In this document: in pieces, positions 45,482 to 58,365 of the stretch
How positions within the stretch are numbered: position 1 is the stretch's first letter
Layout: each line of letters begins with the position of its first letter
Assembly: GCA_933228895.1 (NCBI GenBank)
Contig: OW121847.1
Coordinates: 89,445,656-89,509,655, forward strand
Reading direction: 5' to 3'
Length of the DNA: 64,000 bases
From: Platycnemis pennipes
Taxonomy: Eukaryota > Arthropoda > Insecta > Odonata > Platycnemididae
Made by a program: the position numbers and the translations under genes
The notes under the pieces: generated by a model
Told to the model about the DNA's origin: nothing
The model's database searches: none
Seen by the model: only the letters and a program-made list of their open reading frames with translations

Positions 45482-48397
45482 AGCGCCTCTTACTACTGAC
45501 ATAAACTTGAAAACACACAGGAGAACAACTTTCTAAATTAAAATATAATGCAAAAACAAAATAGCAGTAGAAATTCCGAATACACTGGATAAAATTATCC
45601 ACAATACGCCACTCAAAACTAATTTTTAGAAAAAAGTCCATTAGTTCTCGCCAAAAGAGCCTCATAAAAATGACACGTTAAAAAAAATACATCGCGTATA
45701 CACTGCCAAAAACTAGATACAACTAAGCTCGTCTATCACCACTGATTAAGAGTTTTCGCAACTGCTTTATTACCTACATCTTCGTTCTCGGTTCATGACG
45801 AACTATTATTACACGTATCTCACGCACGTTGTACGCATTAAGAGCTTTGCGCCCCGCGATGCTGCTTAAACAGCGGAAACGTGACGTATCTTATGGGCCG
45901 AGTGGTCGTTAATAGCGAGTTGGCCGGCGCGGCACGTGACCTTCAACGGCTTCAAAGGAGAGCGAGGGAAAGTGAACAGATTGAGTGGGTTGGTGGCTGA
46001 GGAACGTGAGGGAAGGAGATTGCGAGCAAATGAGGTAGTAGGCCGAGGGGTGGTTGGGGAGAGAGAGAAGACGAGGCAAAGTAGCGCACATAATTAACTC
46101 CCCAGCACTTTCCTCGCCGCGCCGAAACAAAACTTCCGTATCCTAGACTTCTAGGGGTACTAAATTGGAGAATCTTTCAAAGACAGATTTGATCTTTCTG
46201 GATCCGCCATCTTGTTGTTCAAAAAGCTACCTGGATTTGGTTTCTTCCATGCACTCGGCCATCATATCCTAAATCCATTACTCATTTCTAATTTTTCCGG
46301 CACTGTAGGAATTAATTTAATTGGGAAAAACAAATAATAGCTATCCTCCACATTCGTGACAGCTTTGGTAAAAAAAAAAGATATAAGCATTTGATGAGAT
46401 TGGATGTAATTTAGTCATTTCGCTCATCGATGTGCAATCGATAAGAGTGGTAAATTATTGAGCGGCACTTACCGTCGACATTTGATATACAGAAATTTTT
46501 AGTAGGCGTTTCCCTACAAAAAGAATTGAAATTAACATATCGACGAGATGTCACCTGCTCACCTTATTTTACAGATGATAATGATTAGGATAAATTGCAC
46601 GTTTATAACGAGAATTGAACGGAAAAAGAACAAAATATAAATCTTCAAACAGATACCTATGTAGGCCTATGCACTGCTTTAAACACAAAGTAAACTCCAT
46701 CATTCAACAGTACATTCAGGTGTTACTTTCCGGTAATTTTTAATATTAATTTGTATGTAACATAATACAAATTAAATGCTTATACGTAGTGGAATAATAC
46801 TTTTTCATCAAATGGGCTTTCGATACTAATTTTAACAGATTATCATAGCCTTCAGATCTACTCCTGCGTCTGAAGATAATGAATGGTTGGTATTAGAAAC
46901 CGGGACGTTGTGTTTGTAATATTATGCCGCAAGAATAAGGGTCATACTTTAACTAATCACTCAGTTTGGTAGGCCAAAATGGTATCGAATGGCACAGGGC
47001 AAGCATTCACATTCTCTCTGGACTGTCAATGGAAAAGTACAAAATACATGCCGCATTAAAAAAGAGCAACGATCGTGAAAATTTGCCGTATTTTTAACGC
47101 AACAATATATTTACCATCATTGGCAATGAAGATGCTGCTCCTCACAATTCTCGCACAGCGTTGAATGTATAGAACGGTGTAAGCACAAATACGAGGCAAA
47201 ATACTCTGGTATTTAAATAAAACGTAACAACGCTCAATAAGTTTGTATACGGGTAAGAAAAACTCCGAGGGACGCATATACAACTTTTTTAATACGCCAT
47301 CACGAGGGATGAACGTCGGTCAAATTAAAAACAATCATTAGCAGAGTCGTAAAATAATGCAATACGTTTATGAATTACCCGTGGCAAAAGTCCCTTAACA
47401 ATCGCATTAATACAATTTTTGTTCCGGTACCAAGAACAATGAAATCACCAAGCTTTTGTTTCAAAAGTCACCCTTCATTTTCTTTCACCCTGGACTCATT
47501 CCAATTAAATTCCCTAATAAAAGCCAACCCCCAAACTTTTAATTTTTCCGTGGAATTCATCGTGAAAACCAGCCAGATATCTGGAATTTGCGGAGTGGGC
47601 AGTCGAGGATAATGAATTTCGTCAATATCCATTACCCCATCGACAAAATTAAAAAACGCCACTACGAAAACCTGGCGGGGTGAAAAAAATGGAGAAGTCA
47701 CGAGGGGGTGGAAACACACGTCGCAGACAGGAGTTAAAGTGCAAGGAGTCGAGGCAGAGCTCGAGGAGTCCAGAGAGAAAATAAAATCACGGTTGCCTCT
47801 TATGTCACGAAGTGAAGACTTCGCCTATTTTAAATTGAGCGAGCGAGCGAGAGGGAGATACAAATGCCATGCTAGCCGACAGAATGGTTTCCCCAGCATG
47901 AAGGAGTGCCTACGAGTAGGGTACGAGGGGTTTGGAACGAAAAGGGGCTATTCGCGGTTATGCCTCCTATACCCGGTTCCTCTAAGTTTTCTCATTACGT
48001 CCCGAATGACCGTGGGGCGAAATGGGGCATGGGCGAAGAGGCCCCGGGGCAAAGATTGCGTCACTTTGGCGGGGGACGCGGTCCCAATATTTTTTTAGGT
48101 CTCTGGGGATGAGACCTCAAAAAGGTGGGAGAAGGGGGACGCTGGATAGGGGCCCAGGAAAAAAGTCTGGGGACCGTCCTCATGGAGACAACTGGGGATC
48201 TGAGGACGACCACTTAAAGCGAGTGGAGGGAGGAAGAAGGAACTGCCTCGACGGAAGGGAGGACGAAAAAGTTTGAAGACATTCTATTTTATTTTCACTT
48301 TTATATGGGGGTCGGCGGAAATGTACGTAAACAACGGCGACCCGCGCGTTCCCCTCCGAGGATATCCCGTGCAGTTGCTCACCACGCAGACTCAATG
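45482..48397. other. Anonymous DNA with a GC-richer block
   Basis: AT-rich to 47700 apart from a GC-richer patch at 45830-46130. Bases 47730-48280 are GA-rich with many CpGs and hold overlapping frames (47739-48276 plus) with no known domain. No repeat family recognised. Confidence 0.45.
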
Positions 48398-48640
48398 ACG
48401 CAGGGCACGTGGTGGCTAGAATGCTGGATTCTTTTCCCCAAGGACTCAGGTTCAAATTCCGGCAGGGGAAAATATTTATCAGTAAAATACCGGTTCCAAA
48501 TAGAGTTTTTTGGAAGTGCCCCTCAAGATCAGAAAGCCGTCCGTCGGATGGGACGTAAAAACAGATGGCATCTTAGCGCCTTACGTGAAGAATAAGGAAA
48601 TGTTGACGCCAGCTTTCGCTCTACCTTTCGTCCACTCCCT
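48398..48640 (+). mobile_element. tRNA-derived SINE, family 1, subtype b
   Basis: Head GGGCACGTGGTGGCTAGAATGCTGGATTC, CCAAGGACTCA, B box GGTTCAAATTCC (about 48450-48461), AAATATTTATCAGTAAAATACCGGTTCC, GTCCGTCGGATGGGACG (about 48539-48555), and a tail with GACGCCAGCTTTCGC. It shares the head variant GGTGG-TAGAAT-CTG and CAAGACTCAGG-type spacer with 49515-49620, so these two form a subtype. Confidence 0.75.
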
Positions 48641-48839
48641 AAAATGTCTTCCCAAACACCCACATATTCCTAACATTAGATAAGCGCAGTTTTCAGTTTA
48701 CTTCCTCAATTACGACAACTCGAACGAAAGAGGGTGTCGTACATTCCGCATTTTTCGACAGTTTTAGCAAAGTGAAAATCAATGGACGTCTGTATACAAA
48801 TTTCATTACGAAAAAATCAATTTCCACGGCCAGGAGGTA
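48641..48839. other. Spacer
   Basis: No feature recognised. Confidence 0.4.
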
Positions 48840-48990
48840 CAGAACTGCTGCAAAGTATCATACTCGGAGAGCTCTCCGCATATTACCTAAGTAGGGATCG
48901 GTATGCAATTGATCTCTTCCGCTATTGGGATTTGAACCCGATCTCTTCGAATGGAAGGTCAATTATATTGCCACCACCACAACCCCCCTA
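48840..48990 (-). mobile_element. tRNA-derived SINE, family 1, reverse, 3' diverged
   Basis: On the minus strand: GTTGTGGTGGTGGCAATATAATTG, B box GGGTTCAAATCCC (about 48931-48943), AATAGCGGAAGAGAT, CCCTACTTAGGTAATATG, and GAGAGCTCTCCG. The middle matches the CCCTACTT-AGT block of other copies. The conserved tail is missing or unrecognisable. Confidence 0.6.
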
Positions 48991-49514
48991 TGGATCCCTC
49001 GGTATCGCGTACATATCCAGGGAGCTGAAATGAGGTCCTCTCAGTAGATCAACAGGCTAAAGAGCTCGGCATGTTAACAAGAGATCCGCGTTAGGCTCCC
49101 GGTAAAATTGTTCAATTCCTTCTCCTTTGAATCCTTGCACTGGCTCTCAATCAGCGCGTAACTCCGCTACGGGTAATTCCAATCACTACGTCGTTCCTTC
49201 AAGATGTATTAGTACAAAACTCAGACAAAAAAGGCTAATTTTATAGCTCACAGATTAATTTTGCTAGGATAGTTGTGATTGTAAATATGATTGGGTAAAT
49301 AATTTTCAACAAATAGAAGTTAATCTTAAACCCGAATTCAATATTAAGAAGACTGCTTATTTGAAAAGTAATTAATACAATTTGCAGCGGAGCTTTTGAA
49401 ACAAAAATTCATATTTTCCACTTAAACTCAAGCAATGAAGATAGTAAAACATTTAACGGTCTATTTTAGAGAACAGGATATGTCCAAGCAGGTTCCAAAG
49501 TAGCAATTTAATAG
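48991..49514. other. Spacer, nothing recognised
   Basis: AT-rich, no gene or repeat. Confidence 0.4.
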
Positions 49515-49620
49515 ATGTTATGTGGTGGTTAGAATACTGCACTCTTTTCCCAAAGACTCAGGTTCTAGCTGTGCTTTAGAACATCACTAATGGAAAGACA
49601 AGCACTAAAATTATCAATTA
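49515..49620 (+). mobile_element. tRNA-derived SINE, family 1, subtype b head
   Basis: TGTTATGTGGTGGTTAGAATACTGCACTCTTTTCCCAAAGACTCAGGTTCTAGC matches the head of 48398-48640 closely. It is followed only by ACATCACTAATGG; the body and tail are missing or decayed. Confidence 0.6.
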
Positions 49621-50134
49621 TATTCACTAGTAATATATCCTAAGACTGTTTTGACACGACTCTCTACTCGAGTCTTCTGCCGGTTAACCTTTCCTTAAAA
49701 ATACTACTATTTTTGTAATTAATAACGCCTTGGTATCCTAGAAAGACGCTAAAATAATATAATGACCCTTAGGCGATTTCAGAATCGCTGGGGAAACACA
49801 TATACTTCCTATAAACGAAATGCTTCTTTTTCTCGCTTAAATAAAAAGAATAGCTGAGTGAAAATTTCACCAGGAGCTAATCAAAATAGCGTGATGGCTA
49901 AAAGTTTTCAACTTTTAGAAGTTGTATCTCCAGTAATAGAAGGAAGAGGGATATAATAAAGAAGAGGTGCTCCTAAAGAAAGATTTTTAGAGGAAAGAGC
50001 AACGGCTAACGTCATCCGAAACTAACCTCCATAGAAAAGAGAAACGTTTTGCAAAGCTACAAAACCTCTAAAAAGCAGTCTCAAACTCAATAGAAGACAT
50101 TATAAATTAATGAAGTTCACCTTACATTTTAAAG
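49621..50134. other. Spacer, nothing recognised
   Basis: AT-rich. No open frame or repeat. Confidence 0.4.
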
Positions 50135-50850
50135 CCTGGAAGAATTTTGTGAAGAAAAAAATCGTCGCCTTTCTGCGTGCAGTTAATTAAAAATAAAACG
50201 TGGCATAGGCTTCTTGTGAGTACTGAAATCGAACACTAGAATGTATAAATTGCCTTGAAAAGAAGAAGACCTAAACGACAGGGGAGAGACAAAAACAGAA
50301 ATTGGGGTAAAACTTCCCCTTTAGAGAAGGCCTGAACACCAAGTAATTTTTGTGCGATGAAACTAATTAGAGAAATATTTTTATTCCATCAAGCGAAATA
50401 GAGAAAACGTTGGTGGCATCCAAAAGGAAGATAGAGAAATGGATAGAGTGATGACTGCATATTATCTAGCCACTTAAATCCATCCAAGTGGCAGAAAGTT
50501 CATAAAAGCAGTAAAAAAAGCGACATTTTTTCCTGATCGAGGAGATCTCGTATTTTATTACATGAATGCGGAGATTTGTTTTCACACTTACTATTTGACT
50601 ACTGAAGCATTGAAGGAATTCGTTGTGAAGAAAAAAGATGTTGTTTAAAAATTAAGAATCGCATACTCTTCTTGACAGTAATTAAATCACACGCTAGAAT
50701 TTATAAATCGCCTCGAGAAGATGGGGATCTGAAAGTGAGTATGCACGATAGGGGAGAGACTAAAATAGGAATTGTGATAAAAGTTCCCTTTTAGCACATA
50801 TTGTACTAAGAAACCAAATTTGGCAGTTTATATGATTTTATTACACAGAA
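50135..50850 (+). repeat. Diverged direct duplication, about 240 bp with ~480-bp period
   Basis: Bases 50135-50375 and 50612-50850 share blocks in the same order: GAAGAAAAAA, ACACTAGAATGTATAAATTGCC against ACACGCTAGAATTTATAAATCGCC, ACAGGGGAGAGAC against ATAGGGGAGAGAC, and AACTTCCCCTTTA against AGTTCCCTTTTA. Between them lies 240 bp that is not part of the match. It may be an old tandem duplication or two copies of an unnamed repeat. Confidence 0.65.
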
Positions 50851-52868
50851 AGTAGTCAATGAGAAAACATTGATCAAATATGATCAATATACAGCCTATT
50901 CTTTGGAATTTTACAATGTAAATTTAGGGAACATAAAAATATTATGTAGATACATGCAATAAAAAAATACTGTTTCAAAAATGTTATCCGTATTTTGAAT
51001 ACCCACACCACTTACAATGCGGACCTTTTTCCACAATCCATGGCATTGCAGAAACATTTCCATTGTCTAAGTGCTATTAATGATGTTACAAAAAGCCATG
51101 AACTTTCATCTATGAATGAAGAACGTATCACCTCAAGAAAACAATTCTTGGCTGGAGCTCTTACCTAACTTTAGTTGCTTAAGTAGTTCCTAAGAAACAC
51201 ACTATCACCACGTCATTATTATTATTATATATCAAGTATTATGGTTATCGTAAGATTGCCCTAAGCTTAACAGTTTCAGAGATCTTGAGAAATGTCCCAA
51301 GTTATCATTTTAGTCACCATCTCGCGAAGGCACAAGTGAGTTTCCTTCCAAATGCTCCCACGGGGCTGATTCTCCACTTACACCCTTCCTCCACCGCATT
51401 AACCCAACAACCTGTAATTCTTACTTTTCCCGCCATTAAGCCCTGCATACAACCCGCAAGCGTTTATACAGAATCTCCTAATGAAGAATCATGCTTAAAA
51501 AAACTTTACACCTAAGATTTTTATTTTAGAGAGGCGGACTTCGAAAACCGAAACCTTATGTTTTCCCAGCTGACACGCTACCAACCTGGCCTTTAATATT
51601 CTAAATAAAATGCATAAGAATACAAGGATTTGGGATATATATTTTTTTAATTTCTTCCTGTGGATGATGATTATATGCACCTGATAGCAATTTCTTCTTT
51701 TCCAGATAATGCAACCAGAGTTATCTGTGAGCTGTACATTCGCAGCTTCGGCTCTATTAGCCCAGTCACAATGGTAAGCAGCATAGAAGAAATTTGCCAA
51801 ATCCAGTTAATTTAATGGGAATAATTCGGGGGATTTTCCTCTATACTTGGCTATCACTTAAATAGTAACCAACTCTGTGAATATAAAATATGAAAGCTGA
51901 GTCCCTACAAATTGTTTAAGTATGCGTAATTCTTAAAATCACGAAAGAAAAATGTATACCCACATGGTTTATGAAAAGATTGTCATTACTCTATTAATAA
52001 TTCCTGAGAATCCATGTGGAAAGAACCAAAGAAAAAATTCTGTTAACTCCACCCACCCAAAGAGTATTTAAGCATATTTTTGTTGATATGGTGCCAACAA
52101 ACTTTCATGTTTCATCAATAAACATGAAATTTGTCGTTAAATTTTTTCGATATTATATTTCGATTTTCTTTGTTATTTCGCAAGTGTTTTTTATTCCTTT
52201 CTGCATACTATTTGACATTATTTTAGCATGCATTTCTGTACATTTCAATTAGTCTTATACTGTCGCTTCTGCCTTATATATATTTAGAATAAACTAAGAT
52301 ACTGTAAATGGAGCATATTTTCCTATTGGTACAATGTCTTAAAACCAAGGACGTATAAGAGCACACGATAGTCCAAAGGGGTGTGTAAAGAATTTATACA
52401 AAAAAACGATAGTTTTTTCTCATGCTCAAGCGCTAAGTGAATGGAGATACTAAGGTCAAATAAAATTCTAGACGGGTAAAATAAATAAAACTTCAATTAC
52501 TTTTCCGCCAAATAGTTACAATAAAACCCAACTATGATCTCAACGTTTGTGCGTTATTTTTAAGGGTCTCCGAAGAAGAGAGACCTTTGGAATGACGCAC
52601 AGACGTGGAAACCATGTTTATGTTCTATTAATACTTATTGTTGGAAAAGTACTAAAATTTTTATTTGATTTTCTAAATGTACCTACCTCACAGAGTAACT
52701 TCAAAAGTAGCGGAAACAATTTTTGACTGAATTTGGAGCCGAATTATTGCACAGATGCATGAACGTGACGTGCTACACTCCTAGCACCCGATCGACAAAA
52801 AATCAATGAGGTGGAAACGTAACGCCACAGCAAGACTTGGTTATTCTACAACGCAAATTATAAAATAT
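50851..52868. other. Anonymous AT-rich DNA, no gene recognised
   Basis: No motif in the frames 51285-51515, 51495-51800 or 52016-52252. The last is hydrophobic and AT-driven. Confidence 0.45.
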
Positions 52869-52935
52869 ATCTACATCTACATAATATTCTGCAAGCCACC
52901 TCAAAGGTGCGTGGCAGGGGGAAATGATTCTGTTG
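52869..52935 (+). repeat. Fragment of a suspected widespread arthropod repeat
   Basis: TCTACATCTACATAATATTCTGCAAGCCACCTCAAAGGTGCGTGGCAGGGGG has the pattern TACATCTACAT...GCAAGCCACCT..GGTG.GTGGC that I associate with abundant repeats in several insect genomes. A second copy of the last part lies at 28365-28400. The assignment is from memory of the pattern and not from a search. Confidence 0.45.
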
Positions 52936-55389
52936 TATTCTGTTGTACTGGCTATACCTCCGCAAAACCAGTCAATAATAATCATTACAACATAACATAG
53001 TTATGTTGTATTCACAAATCGCTAAAATAATTCGTATGAAAAGAACTACCTGCGAGATTTCTCTAAAGATTCGATTAGGCTCATTTCATCAGATCTACGT
53101 CACTTAAAAAAAATTCTTTTCATGGAGTACAAAGCAGTAAGAAATTATGAAAATTTCACTCCTATTTAGGAACCTACTTATTAAACCTAAGCGACCAATT
53201 AACATTCCGCGAGATGATTTCTTACCTGTTTCCGTTTCTCTTTTTTCCTGAATACAATTTGACTTTCATAAGCACTGATTTTTACAACGAGCAATTTTTT
53301 ACTCCGTTTGGTTAAATTTTATATAAATGTGTTCCTGAGAGGAGGGAAATAGAAGTAGGCAATCGTTGAAGATTGATTTTTAAATAGGTAGGTATATGAA
53401 TGATCAGTAAAACTATGTTTCCCTTAGAAGCAAATCATATCTTATGGAATTATTTACTGCACCTTTTTCACTGCAGAATATGTGTATTTAATCCATCACC
53501 TTAACCTTAAATATATTTTTCAATCAGCATTGAAAAAAGAGCAGAAAAACTCCTTAGAAAATTTGAAGAAAAAAACTTTTCTCGAGCTTCAAATTGATGT
53601 TTAATTAGCTACATTAAGGAATAATAACAAATAATCTGTCCTCCTATCTCGATCCTGCATCATAGATATTGAGTTTCGTCTCACACTGCTGCTTGGGTAC
53701 GATTCTCAGAGAAGACCGCATTGCGTTAGGCTGCGGATAGGAGAAAGTAACTCAGTAACTTTCAAAGCCACGCCCCTCTTGTGGCACGGCTTAGTTCATT
53801 TTATGAACCCACTTAAGTCCCTCTGATCATTTTTCCCATGGTATTCTATCCTCTATTTACCCCACTTGTCCCCTATTTTTCCACTATCCCCAAGTTTATT
53901 TGAAACCAATAATTAATTTTTATTTTACAATAGCGTGTCTGCACACGTTCCGTTCGTTCATCTTCAAGTCATTCCAGCCGCATGATCTCTTTGGGTGTCG
54001 CACCCATTTACTTTCGTTTGGATAAAATTGAATTACCCCGATTGATTTAACGGTGCTCTCAACCGCCATAGCGCCTTCACCTCAAAGCTACTCCTCATCA
54101 TGAAGACGCTTTTGAGATGGTCGAAACTTCCTTTTGCCATCACATTCAATGTCCAAGAATATTCTGGCAAGAAATAAAACAAGAACTGATTTCAAGGAGG
54201 TCAAACCGCTACATAGTGAGCGAAAGCTAAGGATTTATGGCCCCTTTTACCTTCAGCATATAAATAACCTATCATACATATCGCACCAAAATATTTGTAG
54301 ATTAAAGGTAGGACAAGAAATCTGCAGGAAAAATATACGAATGCAATTTTAGCACTTCATTTGCCCAACTAAAGGAAATGACTTCAGTGCTTTATCGGAA
54401 AAATCCAGGAAATAAAATGTTTTAAACAGCAGCTTCACAAGCTCGACAACTCCTCAAGATTGAAAAAAATCTCAACGACGTCATAGATTACATAGCATAT
54501 AAGTTCCTCGGAAAAATAAACTCCCAAATATAATTTATTTAATAGCATGATGAGATCAGATAAAAAAGTTAACATTTTCTCAGTTAAATCTAAACTCACC
54601 ATTGGAACGATGTGCTATCAATTTTGATTCGTGGATAAATCCATATAGACAGGAAGGTTATATGATAACATAAGAGAATGGAGAACAAGTTTTCTCCTTG
54701 TACGTACATAGAGAAAACTAAAAAATAATAATAAATAAAATTGACGAGACTTTCATTTCAAGATCCAATTTCCTTCAAAATCAATCACATGATAGAGGCA
54801 TAAGAAGCAGACAAGTCCGAATGAGAGGTAAGTGACCTCCCGCCATAAGTTGGATTAATTTAAATCGATACAATCCCATTTTCGAACGAAAGAGATGAGA
54901 CTTTTTCTCCGAGTGGGTCATTGATTCGGTACCCGGTTCTGTGAAATCGTTTTTTTCTTTCCACTCATTTAAGCCGGCACAACCGCAATCGAACCCGTGC
55001 TTTTCGTTTTGGGCGTTCCTTACCTCTCTTGGCGAGGACTAAGCTCCACAGATGGGTCCCATTCGGCACAGTCCTTCTCCTCCTGCCCCGAAGGGATCCA
55101 GACTTTAAATCCTCGCGTCACATGGCCACCACGTTGAAGTTGAGGATGGTGAGCACGTTCCCGTCGGCTACACCTCATCGAACTGGGCGGATTTCTTCCT
55201 CACCACGACTGGGATACTTAACCCCTTCAAGAACAGCAAAAAGAAGATTTGGTGAATGAAAAAAAACTAAAAAAGTTTTGTTAAACCCGAAGGTTGGTTT
55301 TTGATAGGTAAGGGTAGGGCTCACTTCGTACTAAGTCATGGGTGTGTGAAATTCACACATTCAGGATAGGAGGGGCCAGTTCCTTTCCT
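52936..55389. other. Anonymous DNA, no gene recognised
   Basis: AT-rich, with a CpG-richer patch at 54930-55250. The plus-strand frame 55029-55259 has no domain. GGGTACGATTCTCAG near 53695 may be a tRNA-like B box but is isolated. Confidence 0.4.
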
Positions 55390-55545
55390 TCGGTCACCTG
55401 CGATTTCCTACGAAATTCTGACACGTAGAAAATCGAATCGCCAGGATTTTAGATGGGGTTGTCAAGAAAGACTCTTGCCCGGGATTTGAACTCGGGACCC
55501 TCCAGTCAGTGCCTCAACTCTCTACTCGACCACCGCGACCCCCTG
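55390..55545 (-). mobile_element. tRNA-derived SINE, family 1, reverse
   Basis: On the minus strand: GGGGGTCGCGGTGGTCGAGTAGAGAGTTGAGGCACTGACTGGAGGGTCCCGAGTTCAAATCCCGGGCAAGAG. The head and B box (GAGTTCAAATCCC, about 55484-55496) are clear. The body beyond, to about 55390, is diverged. Confidence 0.6.
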
Positions 55546-58149
55546 CAAAAAACTAGAGGGTAAAAAATAGAAAATATGAATAAAATGAGTTTCCCACGAA
55601 GATTTGAGGAGATTTTTCTTATAAGTAATAGCCATTCCGGCGAGCCATGTTCAAGGTCATAGGAAAAGAAAAGTTGCGAAATGATTTTGATCCGGGCGTT
55701 AAAGTTGGCCACGGAAAGTTATGAATGTAAAACCTGGGGTTATTTTTTTACGGGCTCGCAAAATGGAAAGTGAAAAAATAAGGACCTAAATCGAAACCAC
55801 AACTTTAAATCCCACGCTTTATTAAACAAACATACCTATCCGTTATTACCATAACATAATTATTCTCTTCATTTATTACGATTGTATACCTTGCATTCCC
55901 CCGTGCTGCCTCTAATATTATAACAGCTGCGAGTCCAATCCTCCCACGTTTGTAATAAAAATGTACCTGGGGAGATATAGGTTTTTAAAAGATTCATAAA
56001 TTTCAAACGACTTTTTCCCTTCGTTCTATTTCCTGGTTAGCGGCATTTCCTTCAACTTTTTAAAAGTTTCAACTAAGAACGAGGTAAAAAATTTCTTTCA
56101 TTGGCATGACCAAATAAAATTCACAAGTGAAAATCAGCTCCGGTTTCCTCTAATTTATTCCAGAAACATGATCTCAATTAACAACGTGCATGAGATGCCA
56201 AAAAATTAAACACTCATATCCAACAAACTTCCTAAACAGGCACCTGCTTTTTTTCAAGGTAAATTCGTTATGCATCATCAAAAGTGGAATACTTCAGTTC
56301 TCCATGAAAACCTCAAAGTTGCCTAACTATTTTTTTTAGTTTTATAACTATTCGGAAAGAATTCAGATTTTTATTTATAAATCACGAAAAATTTTAAAAG
56401 ATAAAATTCCATCAGGATTCCACTAAAAATTAAATAACGACTTCTCCCATCTTCGGAGTAGCTCAACAAAGTGATAATTAAGTGGCCAATCGAATGCCAC
56501 ATATAAATTAATGAGACTATTTCCTACGTTCGTTTTATCTAGAAAAACATTCAAAGCATTGCTGGAATGCTAAATTTTTTATACCATTGAAGTATTTTGC
56601 TCAATTTTCCACAATTTAATGGAAAACCATCGACGTTAATGATTCAGAGAAAATCTCATCAGAAAAGCATCTGATGACGAAACAGAAATATTCCATTACC
56701 ACTACACCAAGCACATGATGATTGCTAAAAGTAGTTCCAAGTAGTCTTGGAAACAATCATATGATATGTATAAGACTTTGAACATCATTATGCATAATTT
56801 TGTATGAATTCATGAAATTCGATACCACGACTTTCTAAATAACCCATTTTCTAAATGAATTTTGCTCTGGATTTACACTGTTAACTTCTCGATTCTTTAG
56901 TTTTGGCTATTAAATACATACAAAGACGACTATAGTCGGGAACAAATCAGCTTGCCAGCAGTCGAGTATGATCATACCACTAAAAACAGGTTAAATTACT
57001 CAAGTTATCTCACTTTAAAATGTTTCATTTCGAAGAAAGCGTTTAATCGTAACATCTCCCGAATCTTCTGCATTGAATGTCATAATAGAGATCGAGATGA
57101 AATTCCTTTCCATCGATACATAAAGGACGGATTCCAAGAGCATATTTAGTTGGGCCTTTGTGATAATAAGTACCTGTGTACCAGCTTAAATATTGGACTT
57201 TTACGTTGAGGTAAACTTACAGAGTTTACCACTTTTCCTCCACGGTATATTTCCTCCAGCCTATCCTCCAACTGATAATGCGACCAATATCTTACGGTCG
57301 CTGCCTACAAAGCTCATGTGCGCGTGTAAAAGCAAAAAATACCTAGCTGAAACACTAATTATCGTCATGCAGCAACGTTAGGTAAAATGAATTTATAACT
57401 TCACTGTAAATTATCTGCTAATGAGCTCATATATAACAACTTAACATAGAAGCAAAGTTCCGTCGACGGGTAATACGAACCAAATTTTTTCCACGCCTCT
57501 TTATCCATTCATAATTTGCGTTCCTACCCCAATGATTGGCGGCGCTAATTGATCCTATCAAGAGCTCTCCTAATTAGATGCTTATTGGCATTCGTTCCAT
57601 TGCAAAACAGTATAAGAGGGTGGTGCAGCATAAACAGTTAATGACATTTCCCCAAGCACTAATTAGTTATAGACCTGATTAACTTCGAGTGAAATGCTGT
57701 TTTTTTTCAGGGTGTGTCAATCAAATATTGTTTCGATTCCAATCACAAATGATTAGTCAATTTTCTCTTGATATCCTCCGTTATCAATGGAATAGAGCTT
57801 CAATGACTATGACAGGCTGAAGTAGGTATATAATTACATTTTCATTAAGTACTCTGAAAATCATTCATACTTCCGTGTGCTCTCCAAGGAAATTATTCCA
57901 TAAATCATAAATGAACGGCAAATGCGTTCCAATATTCACTCTAGCTAACCATAATTATGTTACCTGTGAAAATAGTTCGGCACGTGGAATGGAAATTAGA
58001 TATGAAAATGAAATGAGAGCTGTTAACTTGAATCATCTCCAATTTCCGGTGATTCCGAAAGTGTATAAACGTATCTCGCGAGACTTTCGAATGCATAGTT
58101 GTTGGCACAATCAGATACTCCTTCACGTATTAAGCGACGAAAAAAACTG
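55546..58149. other. Anonymous AT-rich DNA, no gene recognised
   Basis: Several short frames (56952-57149, 57193-57381, 57911-58150) have no recognisable motif. No repeats identified. Confidence 0.45.
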
Positions 58150-58275
58150 AGGACATCGGTTTTGCTTCCGTCCGACGGATAAGGAACTGAACTTGGAATG
58201 CACTCTGTGCGACACTAAAGTAGTGACCAATGAAAAAAATTTCTGCCACCGCCAAATTCAAGCCCTGGTCATCGG
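58150..58275 (-). mobile_element. tRNA-derived SINE, family 1, reverse, truncated
   Basis: On the minus strand: a degraded B-box region (GGGCTTGAATTTGGCGGTGGCAG), then AATTTTTTTCATTGGTCACTACTTTAGTGT, then TCCGTCGGACGGAAG. The order B box, TTTTCATTGGT, ACT..AGTGT, CGTCGGA is that of the full copies. Confidence 0.6.
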
Positions 58276-58365
58276 GATGGGAAATTAATACTCTCCTCAT
58301 CAATCTAGCTCCTACGTCAATAATATCGCTGAAAATATTACAGTGAAAATTTTCTGATAATCACA

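Noticed and set aside
47739..48276. Overlapping 68-119-aa plus-strand frames
   Set aside because: GA-rich CpG block, all frames open, nothing recognisable.
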